A stretch of 15,334 nt of DNA from UMGS1889 sp964540575 (GTDB taxonomy: Bacteria; Bacillota; Clostridia; Oscillospirales; Ruminococcaceae). The position numbers and the translations under genes are program-made. The stretch covers positions 1 through 15,334 of the forward strand of contig CAZINI010000064.1 of assembly GCA_964540575.1 (NCBI GenBank), given 5' to 3'. Under the pieces are notes generated by a model. That model was given only the letters and a program-made list of their open reading frames with translations, was not told the DNA's origin and made no database searches. This document shows positions 1 to 7,278 of this stretch, piece by piece. Position 1 is the stretch's first letter. Each line of letters opens with the position of its first letter.

Positions 1-140
1 CTTTCACCCCACCCTCTTTTCCCCGCTTTACATTTTTGTGTGGATATAAAGGTAGTGAGTTTTGGGGTAGTTTGTTTTTATGCTTTCCGACTGTTATCTT
101 ACTGGCTTATGTCGGTTTGTGATACCACATTTGCAATAAC
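1..140 (+). repeat. Dispersed repeat, copy 1 (inverted partner at 14895-15033)
   Basis: Bases 1-140 match the reverse complement of 14895-15033. The first 36 bases are identical in both copies. Further identical blocks are GTTTTGGGGTAGTTTGTT, TGTCGGTTTGTGA and CATTTGCAATAAC, with diverged stretches between them. No coding potential is evident. The repeat may extend to the left of the window, because the match begins at base 1. This is seen directly; the type of element is unknown. Confidence 0.85.
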
Positions 141-297
141 AAAATTAATAATTATGATATTGTCAATATCCCTTGATGTTGTGCTTCACAAACTCATTAC
201 AAAGTAACAGCCGCGGGAACTAAGCTTTCTCAATCCACATAAGTAAAGACCCGCTTTGCGTGTCGGAACGTGAATTGACAGCACGGTCGCCGTGCCA
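141..297. other. Non-coding AT-rich stretch with small hairpins
   Basis: No convincing gene. It holds a 7+7 dyad at 156-170 (GATATTG/CAATATC), an imperfect hairpin with a TTT loop at 248-264 (GACCCGC/GCGTGTC), and a 6-bp hairpin with a TCG loop at 281-295 (GCACGG/CCGTGC). The last two resemble the variable short-loop hairpins found in the other repeat regions of this window. Confidence 0.55.
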
Positions 298-323
298 CCT
301 TTGTAAAGGTGGACGAAACTTTT
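298..323 (+). repeat. Promoter-upstream repeat element, copy 1
   Basis: Core CCTTTGTAAAGG, then TGGACGAAACTTTT. The same element lies at 11289-11314 (+) and 10646-10671 (-). Each copy is followed by a T-rich tract and then a sigma-A promoter facing away from it. Here 28 bases separate it from the -35 box. The core with flanking bases is a dyad (CCACCTTT/AAAGGTGG). Confidence 0.75.
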
Positions 324-351
324 ATACTTTCTCTTTTTTTGTGAAATTTCA

Positions 352-380
352 TTGACATAATTTGTGCAATGTGGTATAAT
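352..380 (+). promoter_or_regulatory. Sigma-A promoter of the zinc-ribbon gene
   Basis: TTGACA at 352-357, a 17-base spacer and TATAAT at 375-380 with an upstream TG (extended -10). Transcription should start near 387. That excludes the in-frame ATG at 364 as the start of the following gene. Confidence 0.9.
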
Positions 381-411
381 AAACCTATATATTGCAAAAG
401 GAGGAATAGCC

Positions 412-1245
412 TTGACTTGCCCGAAATGCGGCGAATTGCTGCCCGAGAACACAACGCTCTGTCCCACCTGCGGGTATGAGATTTCCGAATATGACTCATT
501 TGACGAAAAGCCCGCCGAGGAAATAAAACCTAACGAAAAAAATCAGGTGAAGCCTGCCAAAAAACAACCCCCGAAAAAAGGTAAGAAAAAACCGAAATCC
601 GCAAATCCCGCTATTCGGAAAAAGCTTGTGCTTGCGGTGCTGGTGATAATTATACTCGTTCTGGGCGGAATGTTCATCGCCGCACAGCTGAACGCTTCCG
701 AAGGCCGCCGAACTGCCGATAAGATCGCTGATGACGCTCTCGGACGAAGCGTTGAGATAGCCGAAACCAAGCTGGGCGTCACCCTTTACGAGCAGTCAAG
801 ATTTTCCTATCTGTCTAAGGTCGCTCCTTACAACTATATCGTTGAGGACGAGTCTGACATAAGAGTATGCGGCATTACCCTCCCCGAATGGGCAGTGCTT
901 GTTTCCACAAACCCCGGCGGAAAGATAAACAAGGTCACATATTACGACTTCTCCGTTCTCCAGTCCGACTGGCGGGGACGTAAGCTGAACGCTGCGGTGG
1001 ACATCTCTGCAATTCAGTTCGGAATGAATGCCGCCGAGGCTGAAAAGCTTATCGGACTAAAGCCCTATTCAGTTACAAAAACAGTTGACGATCTTACCAT
1101 CTACAAATACCGTTACTATTATACCGACTCCATTACAGGCAACGACAAGGCATTTTCTCTTGAAATCGATGTTGATCTCGAAAACAGAGTCAAGAGTACC
1201 GCAACTACCGAGATAAACTTTATGAATTTTATTCTTAGCTGTTAA
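412..1245 (+). CDS. Zinc-ribbon, single-pass membrane protein with extracytoplasmic domain
   Basis: The encoded protein is 277 aa, starting with TTG at 412, seven bases after an AAGGAGG site (398-404). The in-frame ATG at 364 lies upstream of the predicted transcription start. The N-terminus is a zinc ribbon, CPKC (residues 3-6) and CPTC (17-20). A highly basic Lys/Pro linker follows (about 40-71), then one membrane helix (about 72-92) and an exported domain of about 185 residues. In that domain the stretch IQFGMNAAEAEKLIG (201-215), followed by a YKYRYYY strand and a D-x-D-x-E-N-R-V strand, recalls the BamE/SmpA-OmlA fold; this is inference from pattern only. The topology is probably cytoplasmic zinc ribbon and outside C-terminus. 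Function unknown. It may be co-transcribed with the hydrogenase 81 bases downstream, since I see no terminator between them. Confidence 0.85.
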   Translation: MTCPKCGELLPENTTLCPTCGYEISEYDSFDEKPAEEIKPNEKNQVKPAKKQPPKKGKKKPKSANPAIRKKLVLAVLVIIILVLGGMFIAAQLNASEGRRTADKIADDALGRSVEIAETKLGVTLYEQSRFSYLSKVAPYNYIVEDESDIRVCGITLPEWAVLVSTNPGGKINKVTYYDFSVLQSDWRGRKLNAAVDISAIQFGMNAAEAEKLIGLKPYSVTKTVDDLTIYKYRYYYTDSITGNDKAFSLEIDVDLENRVKSTATTEINFMNFILSC

Positions 1246-1326
1246 TGCAAGAGTGATATGTATCTACATTTGTTTTTAACGTTACTTTAGCGACAGTAGC
1301 TGAATACTCACTAAGGACGTGTTTGT

Positions 1327-2835
1327 ATGAAGGAAATTTATTCACCCGTTATCGATATAAGGAGAAAGGTGTTTACGGAGGTCGCAAGGCTGGCTTATGA
1401 GGGCGGGGACTATTCCCGTGTGGACGAGCTGCCTTACAAGATCTACCCGGGCGACGGTCAGGGCTATCGGGATTCCATTTTCCTGGAAAGAGCCGTTGTA
1501 GGGGAACGTATCAGGCTGGCAATGGGCCTGCCGCTCAGAACCATCGACAAGTATTCCATGGTGTCCGACGGCGTTGACGACAGTGCAATTGCCGAGAAAT
1601 ATTACGACCCGCCGCTGGTGAATATTATAAAATTTGCATGCCATGGCTGTCCCGAAACGCATTATCACGTTACCGACTGCTGTCAGGGCTGCTTTGCGGG
1701 ACCATGCAAGGAGGTATGCCCCAAGGGTGCTATTTCCGTAAAGAACGGCAAATCCGAAATAGATCAGGACAAGTGCATAAAATGCGGACGCTGCAAGGAC
1801 GTCTGCCCCTACGGTTCTATTATCAAAATGTCCCGCCCGTGTGCGTCTGCATGCGGTATGGACGCTATCAGCAGCGACGAAAACGGCAGGGCACAGATAG
1901 ACTATGACAAGTGCGTTTCCTGCGGAATGTGTATCGTGAACTGCCCATTCGGTGCAATTTCCGACAAGGGTCAGATTTTCCAGCTTATCCATTCGATAAA
2001 GCGGGGGGATAACGTTGTGGCGATAGTCGCTCCCGCTTTTGTGGGACAGTTCGGACCGAATGCTACTCCCGGACGGCTTACGGCGGCGATGAAGCTGCTG
2101 GGCTTTTCCGATGTGGTGGAGGTGGCTATCGGTGCCGACCTCTGCACTATTGAAGAGGCAAGGGATTTTGTCAGGGACGTGCCCGAGCATCAGCCGTTTA
2201 TGGCGACTTCCTGCTGTCCGTCCTGGTCGGTTATGGCGAAAAAGCTGTTCCCCGACCTTGCACCGTACATATCAATGGCACTTACGCCTATGGTATTGAC
2301 CGCAAGGCTGCTTAAAAAGGAGCGTCCCGGCTGTCGGATAGCGTTTATCGGACCATGTTCGGCGAAAAAGCTGGAGGCGAGCCGAAGAACTATCCGAAGC
2401 GATGTGGATTTCGTGCTGACCTTTGAGGAGCTTATGGGAATGTTCGAGGCAAAGGAAGTAAACTTCTCCGAGCTGCCCGATGATACTCCCCTTGACAAGG
2501 GAACGGGTGCGGGACGAGGATTTGCCGTTTCCGGCGGCGTTGCACAGGCTGTTGCCGATGTCATAAAGGAGCTTGACCCCGACAGGGAGATAAAAATAGC
2601 TTCCGCACAGGGTCTGACCGAGTGCAAGAAGCTGCTTATGCTGGCAAAGGCAGGGAAATACAACGGCTATCTTCTGGAAGGAATGGCGTGTCCCGGCGGC
2701 TGTGTCGGCGGTGCGGGTACGCTTCAGCAGCTTAACAAGGCTACGGCGGGCGTTGCGAAGTATAAAAACGAAGCAGATAAGAAAAACGCCCTCGAATCGG
2801 AGTTTGAGATAAATCTAAGCATTCTCACGGAATAA
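1327..2835 (+). CDS. Monomeric [FeFe] hydrogenase, group B-like
   Basis: This 502-aa cytoplasmic protein should catalyse reversible H2 formation or oxidation with ferredoxin-type electron transfer. The N-terminal region carries an unusual Cys cluster (C105, C108, C118, C119, C122, C127, C131). Two [4Fe-4S] ferredoxin motifs follow, at C150/153/156/160 and C196/199/202/206, with an extra CASAC at 172-176. The H-cluster domain holds TSCCPSW (294-300), GPCSAKKLE (342-350) and EGMACPGGCVGG (451-462), the three signatures of the family. C296 corresponds to the proton-relay Cys of group A enzymes; C297, C344, C455 and C459 are the expected cluster ligands. TSCCPSW instead of TSCCPGW, GPC instead of MPC, and the N-terminal Cys pattern point to group B rather than group A; this is from memory of the family. 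A modest AAGGA site (1313-1317) precedes the ATG by nine bases. No maturase genes or NADH-coupling subunits are adjacent. A strong terminator follows. Confidence 0.9.
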   Translation: MKEIYSPVIDIRRKVFTEVARLAYEGGDYSRVDELPYKIYPGDGQGYRDSIFLERAVVGERIRLAMGLPLRTIDKYSMVSDGVDDSAIAEKYYDPPLVNIIKFACHGCPETHYHVTDCCQGCFAGPCKEVCPKGAISVKNGKSEIDQDKCIKCGRCKDVCPYGSIIKMSRPCASACGMDAISSDENGRAQIDYDKCVSCGMCIVNCPFGAISDKGQIFQLIHSIKRGDNVVAIVAPAFVGQFGPNATPGRLTAAMKLLGFSDVVEVAIGADLCTIEEARDFVRDVPEHQPFMATSCCPSWSVMAKKLFPDLAPYISMALTPMVLTARLLKKERPGCRIAFIGPCSAKKLEASRRTIRSDVDFVLTFEELMGMFEAKEVNFSELPDDTPLDKGTGAGRGFAVSGGVAQAVADVIKELDPDREIKIASAQGLTECKKLLMLAKAGKYNGYLLEGMACPGGCVGGAGTLQQLNKATAGVAKYKNEADKKNALESEFEINLSILTE

Positions 2836-2836
2836 A

Positions 2837-2941
2837 GTGTTGAGAGTTGAGAGTTGATAGTTGAATTAAAAGTGGAAGTCGGAATTTTAGTTGTTCCGCC
2901 TTCCACTTTTTATATTTCATATTTAACTCAACTCTCAACAC
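2837..2941. repeat. GTTGAGA-type inverted repeat flanking a terminator
   Basis: GTGTTGAGAGTTGAG at 2837-2851 is exactly complementary to 2927-2941. The left arm starts one base after the hydrogenase stop codon. The right arm encodes the last residues and the TGA stop of the convergent DUF2461 gene. The left arm also contains degenerate tandem units (TTGAGAG, TTGATAG, TTGAATT). Confidence 0.85.
2868..2912. terminator. Bidirectional rho-independent terminator
   Basis: The stem pairs 2868-2884 with 2894-2910: 17 positions with one mismatch, loop TTTTAGTTG. It has AAAA at the 5' base and TTTTT at the 3' base, so it can work on both strands. It sits between convergent genes: the hydrogenase (+) and the DUF2461 gene (-). 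Confidence 0.88.
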
Positions 2942-3608
2942 TTAACACTGCTTTATTTCTGGCGTTCATCAGGAAATGAAAAATGGGGGCACATTGCTTA
3001 AAGCCCTCGGCTATGTAATCCGCAAGACCGTCCCCGAACACAATAGACGGGTCGTTGGTGCCACAGTTAAAATAGATATTCTTTCTGTCCAGCCATTCAC
3101 GCATATCCTCGGGCTGCTCGGGGAAGCGGGACTTTTTGTAGCTTTCTCCGCCCATAACCAGCCTGTTCTGAGAGCGGTAGGCTTTATCGGCTGCCTTGAA
3201 GCTTTTATCTCCCGAGAGGATAAGCGACCGCATTGCTTCCATATTCGCCGTGCCTGCACAGTAAAAGCCGCAGCCAAACTCAAAGCCGTCGGGGGAGATG
3301 GCAAAGTACAGCTCGGGCATTGGTTCACGGGGCTGTCTGGGGTGGCGGAAGGAGCACCACATACTGTCACGGAAAAGGGATTTGTCATTGGAAAAGCGAA
3401 CGTCCCTGTATATTCGGGAAATGCAGCGGGGTGAGCAGACTATTTCGTCATCTATCTCCAAAAGGGTGGGGGACAGCTTCTCTATTATCTCGCAAAAAGG
3501 CTGTGTCACAAGCTGCTTATATTCGGCTTTATGCTCTTCAAACCATGCTTTGCTGTCGTTTAAGCGGTTTTCGGTGAGAAATTCTATGGTTTTCATTGAA
3601 AATGGCAT
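2928..3608 (-). CDS. DUF2461 family protein
   Basis: The protein is 226 aa, starting MPFSMKTIEF. I chose ATG 3608 because GGAG lies nine bases upstream and because the longer reading frame (to 3671) would start upstream of the predicted transcription start. Family signatures are the N-terminal segment LNDSKAWFEEHKAEYKQLV (16-34), the central SRIYRDVRFSNDKSLFRD (64-81) and YFAISPDGFEFGCGFY (101-116). These are typical of DUF2461, a family of about 220 residues that is widespread in bacteria and has no established biochemical role that I know of. It is probably cytoplasmic, with no signal peptide or membrane segment. The last residues VLSVES and the stop come from a GTTGAGA-type repeat. It is monocistronic, with its own promoter and a shared terminator. 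Confidence 0.88.
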   Translation of the reverse strand: MPFSMKTIEFLTENRLNDSKAWFEEHKAEYKQLVTQPFCEIIEKLSPTLLEIDDEIVCSPRCISRIYRDVRFSNDKSLFRDSMWCSFRHPRQPREPMPELYFAISPDGFEFGCGFYCAGTANMEAMRSLILSGDKSFKAADKAYRSQNRLVMGGESYKKSRFPEQPEDMREWLDRKNIYFNCGTNDPSIVFGDGLADYIAEGFKQCAPIFHFLMNARNKAVLSVES

Positions 3609-3642
3609 TTTTATATTCTCCGATCGTTTCTTTAGTATTACA

Positions 3643-3671
3643 ATTATATCACTGTTTCCCGAAAAAATCAA
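3643..3671 (-). promoter_or_regulatory. Sigma-A promoter of the DUF2461 gene
   Basis: On the minus strand TTGATT (3671-3666), a 17-base spacer and TATAAT (3648-3643). Transcription should start near 3636, leaving a leader of about 28 bases that contains the GGAG site. Confidence 0.8.
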
Positions 3672-3865
3672 TCGGTTATTTTCGGAAAAAGTACAACAGA
3701 GTAATCGTTTTCACAAAATGGGAATATTTTCCTGTTATCTTTGGCTAAAATAATAGCATTAGTTCAAAAGTGTTAATTTTAATCGACATTATTGTTAGGT
3801 TTGACGATTTGCCTGTGATAAGTTTGTGAAAAAGGCAGATATTTTTATGAATGACCTAAAAATAC
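3672..3865. other. AT-rich intergenic region between divergent genes
   Basis: About 190 bases between the DUF2461 promoter and the ABC operon promoter. It is AT-rich with no gene, RNA or repeat that I can support. A regulator binding site for the sugar operon could lie here, but I see no convincing dyad. Confidence 0.5.
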
Positions 3866-3894
3866 TTGATTTTTGCGTAAAAATATTGTTTAAT
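3866..3894 (+). promoter_or_regulatory. Probable promoter of the ABC transporter operon
   Basis: TTGATT (3866-3871), a 17-base spacer and TTTAAT (3889-3894). The imperfect -10 box suggests a regulated promoter. A dyad ATTTTT-GCGT-AAAAAT (3869-3884) overlaps the -35 box and could be an operator; this is inference. The leader would be about 90 bases. Confidence 0.5.
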
Positions 3895-3904
3895 AATATG
3901 TGAG

Positions 3905-3933
3905 GAATAAAAATTTATTTCACATTTTTATTC
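3905..3933 (+). other. Leader hairpin of the ABC operon
   Basis: GAATAAAAAT (3905-3914) pairs perfectly with ATTTTTATTC (3924-3933) around a 9-base loop. It is AU-rich and lies at the 5' end of the predicted leader, so mRNA stabilisation is a possible role. No riboswitch is recognised. Confidence 0.45.
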
Positions 3934-3990
3934 GATTTCTGATGCTTGAACATTATATAAAGCACAGCAATGATTTAAGGAGGAAGAATT

Positions 3991-5463
3991 ATGAACAGCA
4001 AGAAGATCATCGCATTCGCTATGAGTATGGCACTTGCTTCCACCGCTCTCAGCGGCTGCGGAGGCAATGGCGGTACAACAGACAACGGCGGCGACAGCGG
4101 CAGCAACGGCGGCGGAGCATCTGACAGCGGAAAGGTTATGAAGACCATTTCCGAGATCGATGCAGCAGCTCTCAAGGGCACTACCGTTACACTCTACACC
4201 CACATGGGTAACAGAGTTCTCGGTGAGGAAAAGAAGGACGAAAACGGTAACACATACCGTGACGAGTCCTATGCTTATCTGAAGCATCTGGCAGAGCAGT
4301 TTGAGAAGGAATATGAGATCCATATCGACCTGCAGGTAAACTCCACCGAGGATGACATCCGTCCTCTGCTCCAGACAGCAGACCCCTCTATCGACATCTA
4401 CACATCTCCCAACTGGAAGATCGAAGAATGGCAGCAGTACGCTGAGCCTTACTGCACTCTTGACGAGGCTAAGGAGTACTACGGCGACTATGCTGCAACT
4501 ATGTACAATGACGGAAAGTACATCTACGCTCTTATGCCCGGTAAGACATACAACAACGCTGTTGTTTATAACGAGGAAACCATCAAGCTGGCAGGCTATG
4601 ACAAGATCCCCACTACCAAGGCTGAGTTTGAGGACCTCTGCACAAAGCTCCGTGAGCTTGGCATTGACCCCATCGCTCTGCACAGAGTTGAGAACTGGCC
4701 TCTGGCTACTCTGCCCGACTTTGCTAACTATGTAGCAGGCAGAAACGACGCTTACCAGTCTATGCTCAAGAGCGATACTCCTTTCAGCCCCTCCGAGCCT
4801 ATGGGACAGACCATCAAGATGTACACCGAGTGGAAGTCCAAGGGCTTCTTTGAGGCTGACATTTACACCGACTTCGGTGTTGCTATGGACGTTATAGGTA
4901 ATGGTAAGGCTGCTATGATGCTCTTCGGTGCATGGGTAGTTCCTCAGATCCAGGGCCGTTGCCCCGAGGGTGTTGACCCCTCCGTTATCAAGTTTGCTCC
5001 CGCTCCCGACTTCGGAAACGGTCAGTACATTATGGCTGCTGCTTGCGACAGCTACGCTATCAACAAGGGCTCCGACAATAAGGACGGTGCAAGACTCTTC
5101 ATCGAGTACATTTCCGAAAGCCCTCAGTATATGGCTGACAGCGGCTTTATCGCAAACAAGAAGGGCGTTACTCCCGTTGTTCCCGAGCTGTACAAGCTCA
5201 TCGACGATGCTGTTGAGGCAGGCACCTGCAAGCCCCTGTTCGCATTCGCTACAAACGCTAACTCTTTGAATAACGAAAACGTTCTGACAGAAGCAGGCCT
5301 GCTTGAAGACTTTAAGTATGCAGGAAACCTCTTCGACGTTATCGACGTTACCAAGGAACCCGACTGGGCTGCTTACGATGCTCAGGTTGATGCTCAGAAC
5401 AAGGCTTATGTTCAGGCAAGAGAGGATCTCGGCGTTAAGTGGGACGACAGCCTGGTTGGCTGA
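3991..5463 (+). CDS. Sugar ABC transporter substrate-binding lipoprotein (family 1)
   Basis: A 490-aa lipoprotein that should capture a sugar or oligosaccharide outside the membrane and deliver it to the two permeases downstream. The signal peptide has KK at 4-5, a hydrophobic core and the lipobox LSGC with lipidated C23. A low-complexity Gly/Ser/Asn linker (24-47) tethers the binding domain. The fold is that of the extracellular solute-binding family 1: an early TVTLYTHMG strand (65-73) and the GNGKAAMMLFGAW segment (303-315), typical of CUT1 receptors. Scattered Trp and Tyr residues fit carbohydrate stacking, but the substrate cannot be read from the sequence. AAGGAGG (3977-3983) lies seven bases before the ATG. 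Codons are strongly biased to forms such as AAG, GAC, CTC and ATC, more so than in the permeases, consistent with high expression. An intercistronic hairpin follows. Confidence 0.92.
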   Translation: MNSKKIIAFAMSMALASTALSGCGGNGGTTDNGGDSGSNGGGASDSGKVMKTISEIDAAALKGTTVTLYTHMGNRVLGEEKKDENGNTYRDESYAYLKHLAEQFEKEYEIHIDLQVNSTEDDIRPLLQTADPSIDIYTSPNWKIEEWQQYAEPYCTLDEAKEYYGDYAATMYNDGKYIYALMPGKTYNNAVVYNEETIKLAGYDKIPTTKAEFEDLCTKLRELGIDPIALHRVENWPLATLPDFANYVAGRNDAYQSMLKSDTPFSPSEPMGQTIKMYTEWKSKGFFEADIYTDFGVAMDVIGNGKAAMMLFGAWVVPQIQGRCPEGVDPSVIKFAPAPDFGNGQYIMAAACDSYAINKGSDNKDGARLFIEYISESPQYMADSGFIANKKGVTPVVPELYKLIDDAVEAGTCKPLFAFATNANSLNNENVLTEAGLLEDFKYAGNLFDVIDVTKEPDWAAYDAQVDAQNKAYVQAREDLGVKWDDSLVG

Positions 5464-5498
5464 TAAGCGACCCCCTTTGACCGAATAAAGGTGATAAT

Positions 5499-5550
5499 AT
5501 ACGGCGGCATTCCGAAACCAAAATAAACGGTTTTGCGAATGTCGCCGTAT
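5499..5550 (+). other. Intercistronic hairpin between binding protein and permeases
   Basis: ATACGGCGGCATTC (5499-5512) pairs with GAATGTCGCCGTAT (5537-5550), 14 positions with one G-U. An inner arm, CGAAACC against GGTTTTG, extends it. No U-tract follows, so it is more likely an mRNA stabiliser or processing barrier than a full terminator. Such hairpins are known between binding-protein and permease genes, for example malE-malF. Confidence 0.75.
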
Positions 5551-5576
5551 CATACACTGATTGTGCAGGTGATTAA

Positions 5577-6428
5577 ATGAAAAGTAAAGGCAGATCAATA
5601 TTCATTTTTGTTTTTCTGGTAATTCCTCTTTTGCATTTGCTGATATTTTCATATGTGCCTATTATCGGCAACTTCGTCCTCAGCTTTACCAACTGGAAGG
5701 GCTTCGGAGATATTGAATTTATCGGCATAAGAAATTATCGCAAGCTGTTTACCAATCCCGAGTATATTGCTATGTTCAAAAACTGCGGCTGGTACTTCCT
5801 TGCGGCTATACCTCAGCTGATATTTGCGTTTTTCTTAGCTATTGTCGTAAACGGAAAATTCAGAGGACTGAACCTGTTTAAGGGAATCCTGATTATCCCC
5901 TATCTCTTAAACGGTGTTATCATTTCCACTATTTTCATCATCTTCTTCAATAATGCAGGTACGCTGAATACTATCCTGGGTGCATTTGGTCTGGAATCCC
6001 TCCAGCATAAGTGGCTTCAAGATCTTCAGATAGTTAACCCCGCTATCGCTTCCATAAGTATATGGCGATATTACGGAATGAACTTCATTATGTTCTTCGG
6101 TGCACTTCAATCCATACCCACCGAGGTTTACGAGGCGGCTATACTTGACGGCTGTACGAAGATGCAGGAGATAAGATACATATCCGTTCCGTATATCAGA
6201 AAGGTGCTGTTTATCAATATCCTGCTGAGCGTTTCGGGTTCTATCCAGGTTTTCGAAATACCCTACATTATGCTCAACGGAAGCAACGGCACACTGACTC
6301 CCGTTATTATGATCCAGCAGGCAATGGGTGATAATAAGGTCGGCTTTGCGGCTGCACTGTCGGTAATGGTATTTGTTATCGTTCTGTTGGCGGTCGGTCT
6401 GCAGAAGCTGTTTGTAAGGGAGGATTAA
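5577..6428 (+). CDS. Sugar ABC transporter permease, MalF/UgpA-type
   Basis: A 283-aa integral membrane protein, one half of the translocation channel of a CUT1 importer. It has an N-terminal helix (about 8-30), an extracytoplasmic loop with the usual FTNWKGFG segment (37-44), and about five more helices. The EAA loop that contacts the ATPase is EAAILDGCTKMQEIRYISVP (186-205), matching the EAA-x3-G-x9-I-x-LP pattern, with V in place of L before the final P. Translation probably starts at ATG 5577 from AGGTGA (5567-5572). It lies in an operon with the second permease, four bases downstream. No ATPase gene is adjacent, so a shared MsmX/MsiK-type ATPase elsewhere is expected. Confidence 0.93.
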   Translation: MKSKGRSIFIFVFLVIPLLHLLIFSYVPIIGNFVLSFTNWKGFGDIEFIGIRNYRKLFTNPEYIAMFKNCGWYFLAAIPQLIFAFFLAIVVNGKFRGLNLFKGILIIPYLLNGVIISTIFIIFFNNAGTLNTILGAFGLESLQHKWLQDLQIVNPAIASISIWRYYGMNFIMFFGALQSIPTEVYEAAILDGCTKMQEIRYISVPYIRKVLFINILLSVSGSIQVFEIPYIMLNGSNGTLTPVIMIQQAMGDNKVGFAAALSVMVFVIVLLAVGLQKLFVRED

Positions 6429-6432
6429 GCTT

Positions 6433-7260
6433 ATGATGAGAGAATCCCTGGCTTATAAGATAATAAGATATGTTTTCCTTATAATCGCAAGCCTTTTCGT
6501 AATTGTACCGCTCGTTCCGCTGATATTTATGGCGTTCAAGACAGGTGCGGAGTATTCTGCTACAAGCGTCCTTGAACCGCCTGCAAGCTTCCTTAACACC
6601 TATAACTTCGTTTATGCAATAAAGGTCGGAAAGCTGGGTCAGGCGTTCATTAACACGGCGATAATTCTGGTTATTTCCCTTACATTGCAGGTAACATTTA
6701 CCTCAATGGTCGCCTATGTTCTCCACCGCTTCGATTTTATGGGCAAAAAGATCGTCAAGATGCTCTTTACGCTGACAATGTTTATCCCCGTCGTTGCAAC
6801 ACAGACGCTTATCTTCCGTATGATGTATGCCGTAAAGCTCATCAATACCATGTGGAGCGTTATCATTCTCTACTCGGGCGTCGGCATCGTGGGAATTTAC
6901 ATTATGCTCAATCAGCTGGACAGTATTTCCAAGGAGCTGGACGAGGCTGCTCTTATTGACGGTGCAGGCTATTTCCGCACATTTTTCAGGATCGTATTCC
7001 CTCTGATGAAGCCCGCCTGCACAACGCTGGTAATCATTAACGGTATCGGTCTTTACAACGATTTCTATATCCCCAACCTGTACCTGAACAGAGATGTTCA
7101 GACCTTTACAGTCGCACTGTACAAGTTCTTCGGCTCTATGGCTACGCCTTTCGAGATCGTTTCTGCGGCTATCATCATCGGTATGATACCCATCATGATC
7201 GTGTTCATATTCCTGCAGAAATATATCTACAACGGACTTGCAGGCTCTGTTAAGATGTAA
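6433..7260 (+). CDS. Sugar ABC transporter permease, MalG-type
   Basis: A 275-aa integral membrane protein, the second channel subunit of the CUT1 importer. There are six predicted helices, the first at about 11-33. The EAA loop is EAALIDGAGYFRTFFRIVFP (171-190), and the C-terminus QKYIYNGLAGSVKM has the form typical of MalG-like permeases. The GGGAGG site (6418-6423) lies inside the end of the upstream gene, nine bases before ATG 6433; a second ATG at 6436 is an alternative. The four-base gap to the first permease points to coupled translation. Confidence 0.94.
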   Translation: MMRESLAYKIIRYVFLIIASLFVIVPLVPLIFMAFKTGAEYSATSVLEPPASFLNTYNFVYAIKVGKLGQAFINTAIILVISLTLQVTFTSMVAYVLHRFDFMGKKIVKMLFTLTMFIPVVATQTLIFRMMYAVKLINTMWSVIILYSGVGIVGIYIMLNQLDSISKELDEAALIDGAGYFRTFFRIVFPLMKPACTTLVIINGIGLYNDFYIPNLYLNRDVQTFTVALYKFFGSMATPFEIVSAAIIIGMIPIMIVFIFLQKYIYNGLAGSVKM

Positions 7261-7278
7261 TTTTTCGGAGATCTTTTA

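Noticed and set aside
364..411. Upstream ATG extension of the zinc-ribbon gene
   Set aside because: It lies between the -35 and -10 boxes of the promoter, upstream of the expected transcription start. TTG 412 has an ideal ribosome binding site.
1270..1290. Rex redox-repressor site upstream of the hydrogenase
   Set aside because: TTGTTTTTAACGTTA only partly resembles the TTGTTAA...TTAACAA consensus and the second half-site is missing.
1342..2190. A 282-residue open frame antisense to the hydrogenase gene
   Set aside because: The opposite strand encodes clear H-cluster and ferredoxin motifs; the antisense product resembles no family and has no ribosome binding site that I can see.
3928..5598. 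A 556-residue open frame antisense to the sugar-binding lipoprotein gene
   Set aside because: It mirrors the strongly biased codons of the plus-strand gene. The product is a Val/Leu/Cys/Ser-rich sequence with no recognisable domain, and the plus-strand gene has a lipobox, ribosome binding site and family motifs.
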